From an uncultured Candidatus Saccharibacteria bacterium (lineage in GTDB: Bacteria; Patescibacteriota; Saccharimonadia; Saccharimonadales; Saccharimonadaceae): a stretch of DNA of 5,723 bases. Below are positions 4,867-5,723 of the stretch, one piece after another. The DNA lies in assembly GCA_947364965.1 (NCBI GenBank), contig CANAUU010000060.1, forward strand, positions 1 through 5,723, written 5' to 3'. The translations under genes were made by a program, and so were the position numbers. Position 1 is the stretch's first letter, and each line of letters starts with the position of its first letter. The notes under the pieces are model-generated. The model searched no databases and was not told where the DNA came from. It saw only the letters and a program-made list of their open reading frames with translations.

Positions 4867-5723
4867 ATGGGCAAGACTACGATAGATGGATTAGCGGTGC
4901 GCGAATCGAATAATTCGAGGCGCGGGGTTGGACGGACCCGAAACGCAGGTAAGTCTATGGATATGGCTCCAGCAAAGAAAAGAGCTGCTAGGAGTAGTGC
5001 TTCGGTGAGCGGTTTCGATAGTTCCCTGATGGCGGATTCGGGCTATCGGGAGCCGGCCGCTTCTGCGAAAAGTTTTTTGGATCCGGTACAGAGTTTTGGC
5101 TATAATGAAGGGTTTGATGAGGATCTTGGCAACGCGAAGTCGGCGGGCGCAGGGGCGGACTGGTCGGATTTGCTGGGCGAACTTTCGGATGTTTCGGAAA
5201 ATAAGGTAGGGGCGGAGGAGTTTGTGCAGCCGGCGACATCTGGGCGATGGTTAGATGACTGGGCGGAAAAATCAACTGATGACTCCTTGAATGAACCATT
5301 CGAGCAAGATTCTACGGCGGCAGATGATGAATCTGTGCTGGATAAGTTCGTAGATGACGGCGAGAATGGGGGTAAGAAGCCAAAAAAGCACAAGAAGAAG
5401 CTGTCGGTCGGTAAGATGGTTGCTCTAGCAATGGTTTTGATCGTGGTGGTTGGGGTTGGCGCGCTGTATATGTGGGGGGACGGGTTGATCTCGCGTTTGA
5501 CTGGCGGAAAGTCGGGACTATTCGATTCGCTTCGAGCGATGGTCTCGGATGAGATTCCATTTGAAACGGACGCCAATGGACGGACGAATGTGTTGATTTT
5601 TGGCACAGAAGGCTACGACATGAACGGGAGTTCTGGGGACGGGGTGCATGACGGAGCGCAACTGACTGACTCTATCATGGTTGCAAGTTTTGATCAAGAA
5701 ACGAAAGATGTGGCGCTTTTGAG
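4867..5723 (+). CDS. LytR-CpsA-Psr (LCP) family protein with a long cytoplasmic N-terminal region (C-terminus cut by window edge)
   Basis: 285 codons are visible. Residues 1-169 are low-complexity, rich in Ser, Gly, Ala and Asp, probably disordered and cytoplasmic, with an acidic stretch around 81-165. A basic cluster, KKPKKHKKK at 170-178, comes just before a membrane helix at about 183-202 (KMVALAMVLIVVVGVGALYM), giving N-terminus in and C-terminus out. The LCP domain begins near 238: GRTNVLIFGTEGYD, then HDGAQLTDSIMVASFDQETK, matching the family's opening strand and TD[ST]IMV motif. LCP enzymes move lipid-linked glycan onto peptidoglycan or protein. The Arg usually two residues before the motif Asp (D268) appears to be Leu here. 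Catalytic Arg residues farther on are outside the window. ATG 4867 is the first after an in-frame stop at 4849. It has only a weak AGAAAG ahead of it. ATG 4957 (Met31), with AGG upstream, is a possible alternative start. Confidence 0.88.
   Translation, partial: MGKTTIDGLAVRESNNSRRGVGRTRNAGKSMDMAPAKKRAARSSASVSGFDSSLMADSGYREPAASAKSFLDPVQSFGYNEGFDEDLGNAKSAGAGADWSDLLGELSDVSENKVGAEEFVQPATSGRWLDDWAEKSTDDSLNEPFEQDSTAADDESVLDKFVDDGENGGKKPKKHKKKLSVGKMVALAMVLIVVVGVGALYMWGDGLISRLTGGKSGLFDSLRAMVSDEIPFETDANGRTNVLIFGTEGYDMNGSSGDGVHDGAQLTDSIMVASFDQETKDVALL
4906..4918. promoter_or_regulatory. Palindrome TCGAATAATTCGA inside the start of the LCP gene, candidate second operator
   Basis: Perfect 6-bp arms flank a single central base, 39 nt downstream of the LCP start codon. 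It contains CGAA-TAA-TTCG at 4907-4917, the same CGAA-N3-TTCG pattern as at 4803-4813. The two centres are 104 bp apart, close to ten helical turns. Flanking GCGC at 4899-4902 and 4920-4923 could extend it into an imperfect hairpin in the mRNA. It encodes part of the disordered tail (ESNNSRR), where the protein sets few limits on sequence. Confidence 0.4.

Noticed and set aside
5100..5606. 168-codon open frame on - opposite the LCP gene
   Set aside because: The product is Ser/Pro-rich without recognisable motifs, and the + strand frame has a clear membrane helix and LCP motifs.

Overview
The window reads as bacterial DNA of about 49% GC (hand estimate from sampled lines), carrying short, tightly packed genes for the cell surface. 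Three things point, by inference, to a Candidatus Saccharibacteria (TM7)-like Patescibacterium. One is a LexA-type DNA-binding protein with no peptidase half. The second is a secreted protein whose N-terminal module is otherwise familiar from Actinobacteria and Saccharibacteria. The third is an LCP-family protein with a long cytoplasmic tail. An actinobacterial relative cannot be excluded without a search. G strongly exceeds C on the + strand throughout, also where genes lie on the - strand, so the + strand is probably the leading replication strand.

Layout. Positions 1-239 hold the start of a membrane protein on the - strand, cut by the window edge. A 73-bp gap (240-312) carries two divergent extended -10 promoters. 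A GT-A fold glycosyltransferase follows on + (313-1554) and converges, with only 5 bp between stop codons, on a three-gene - strand operon. In transcription order that operon is a LexA-like winged-helix regulator (4758-4414), a single-pass membrane protein with a beta-rich outer domain (4392-3814), and a large secreted protein with nine QxW ricin-type repeats (3776-1560). A 108-bp divergent region (4759-4866) separates the operon from a LytR-CpsA-Psr (LCP) protein on + (4867 to the window edge).

How the parts may fit (inference). The GT, the membrane protein and the LCP protein suit making surface glycan and attaching it to the wall. The ricin-type protein and its membrane partner suit binding glycans outside the cell, for example in attachment to a host or neighbour. 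The regulator encoded first in the operon may control both divergent units. The most interesting signal is a matched pair of palindromes, CGAA-N3-TTCG, centred at 4808 and 4912. They are the only two in the window, one on each side of the LCP gene start, and are candidate operators of the LexA-like protein. No tRNA, rRNA, CRISPR array or insertion sequence was seen.
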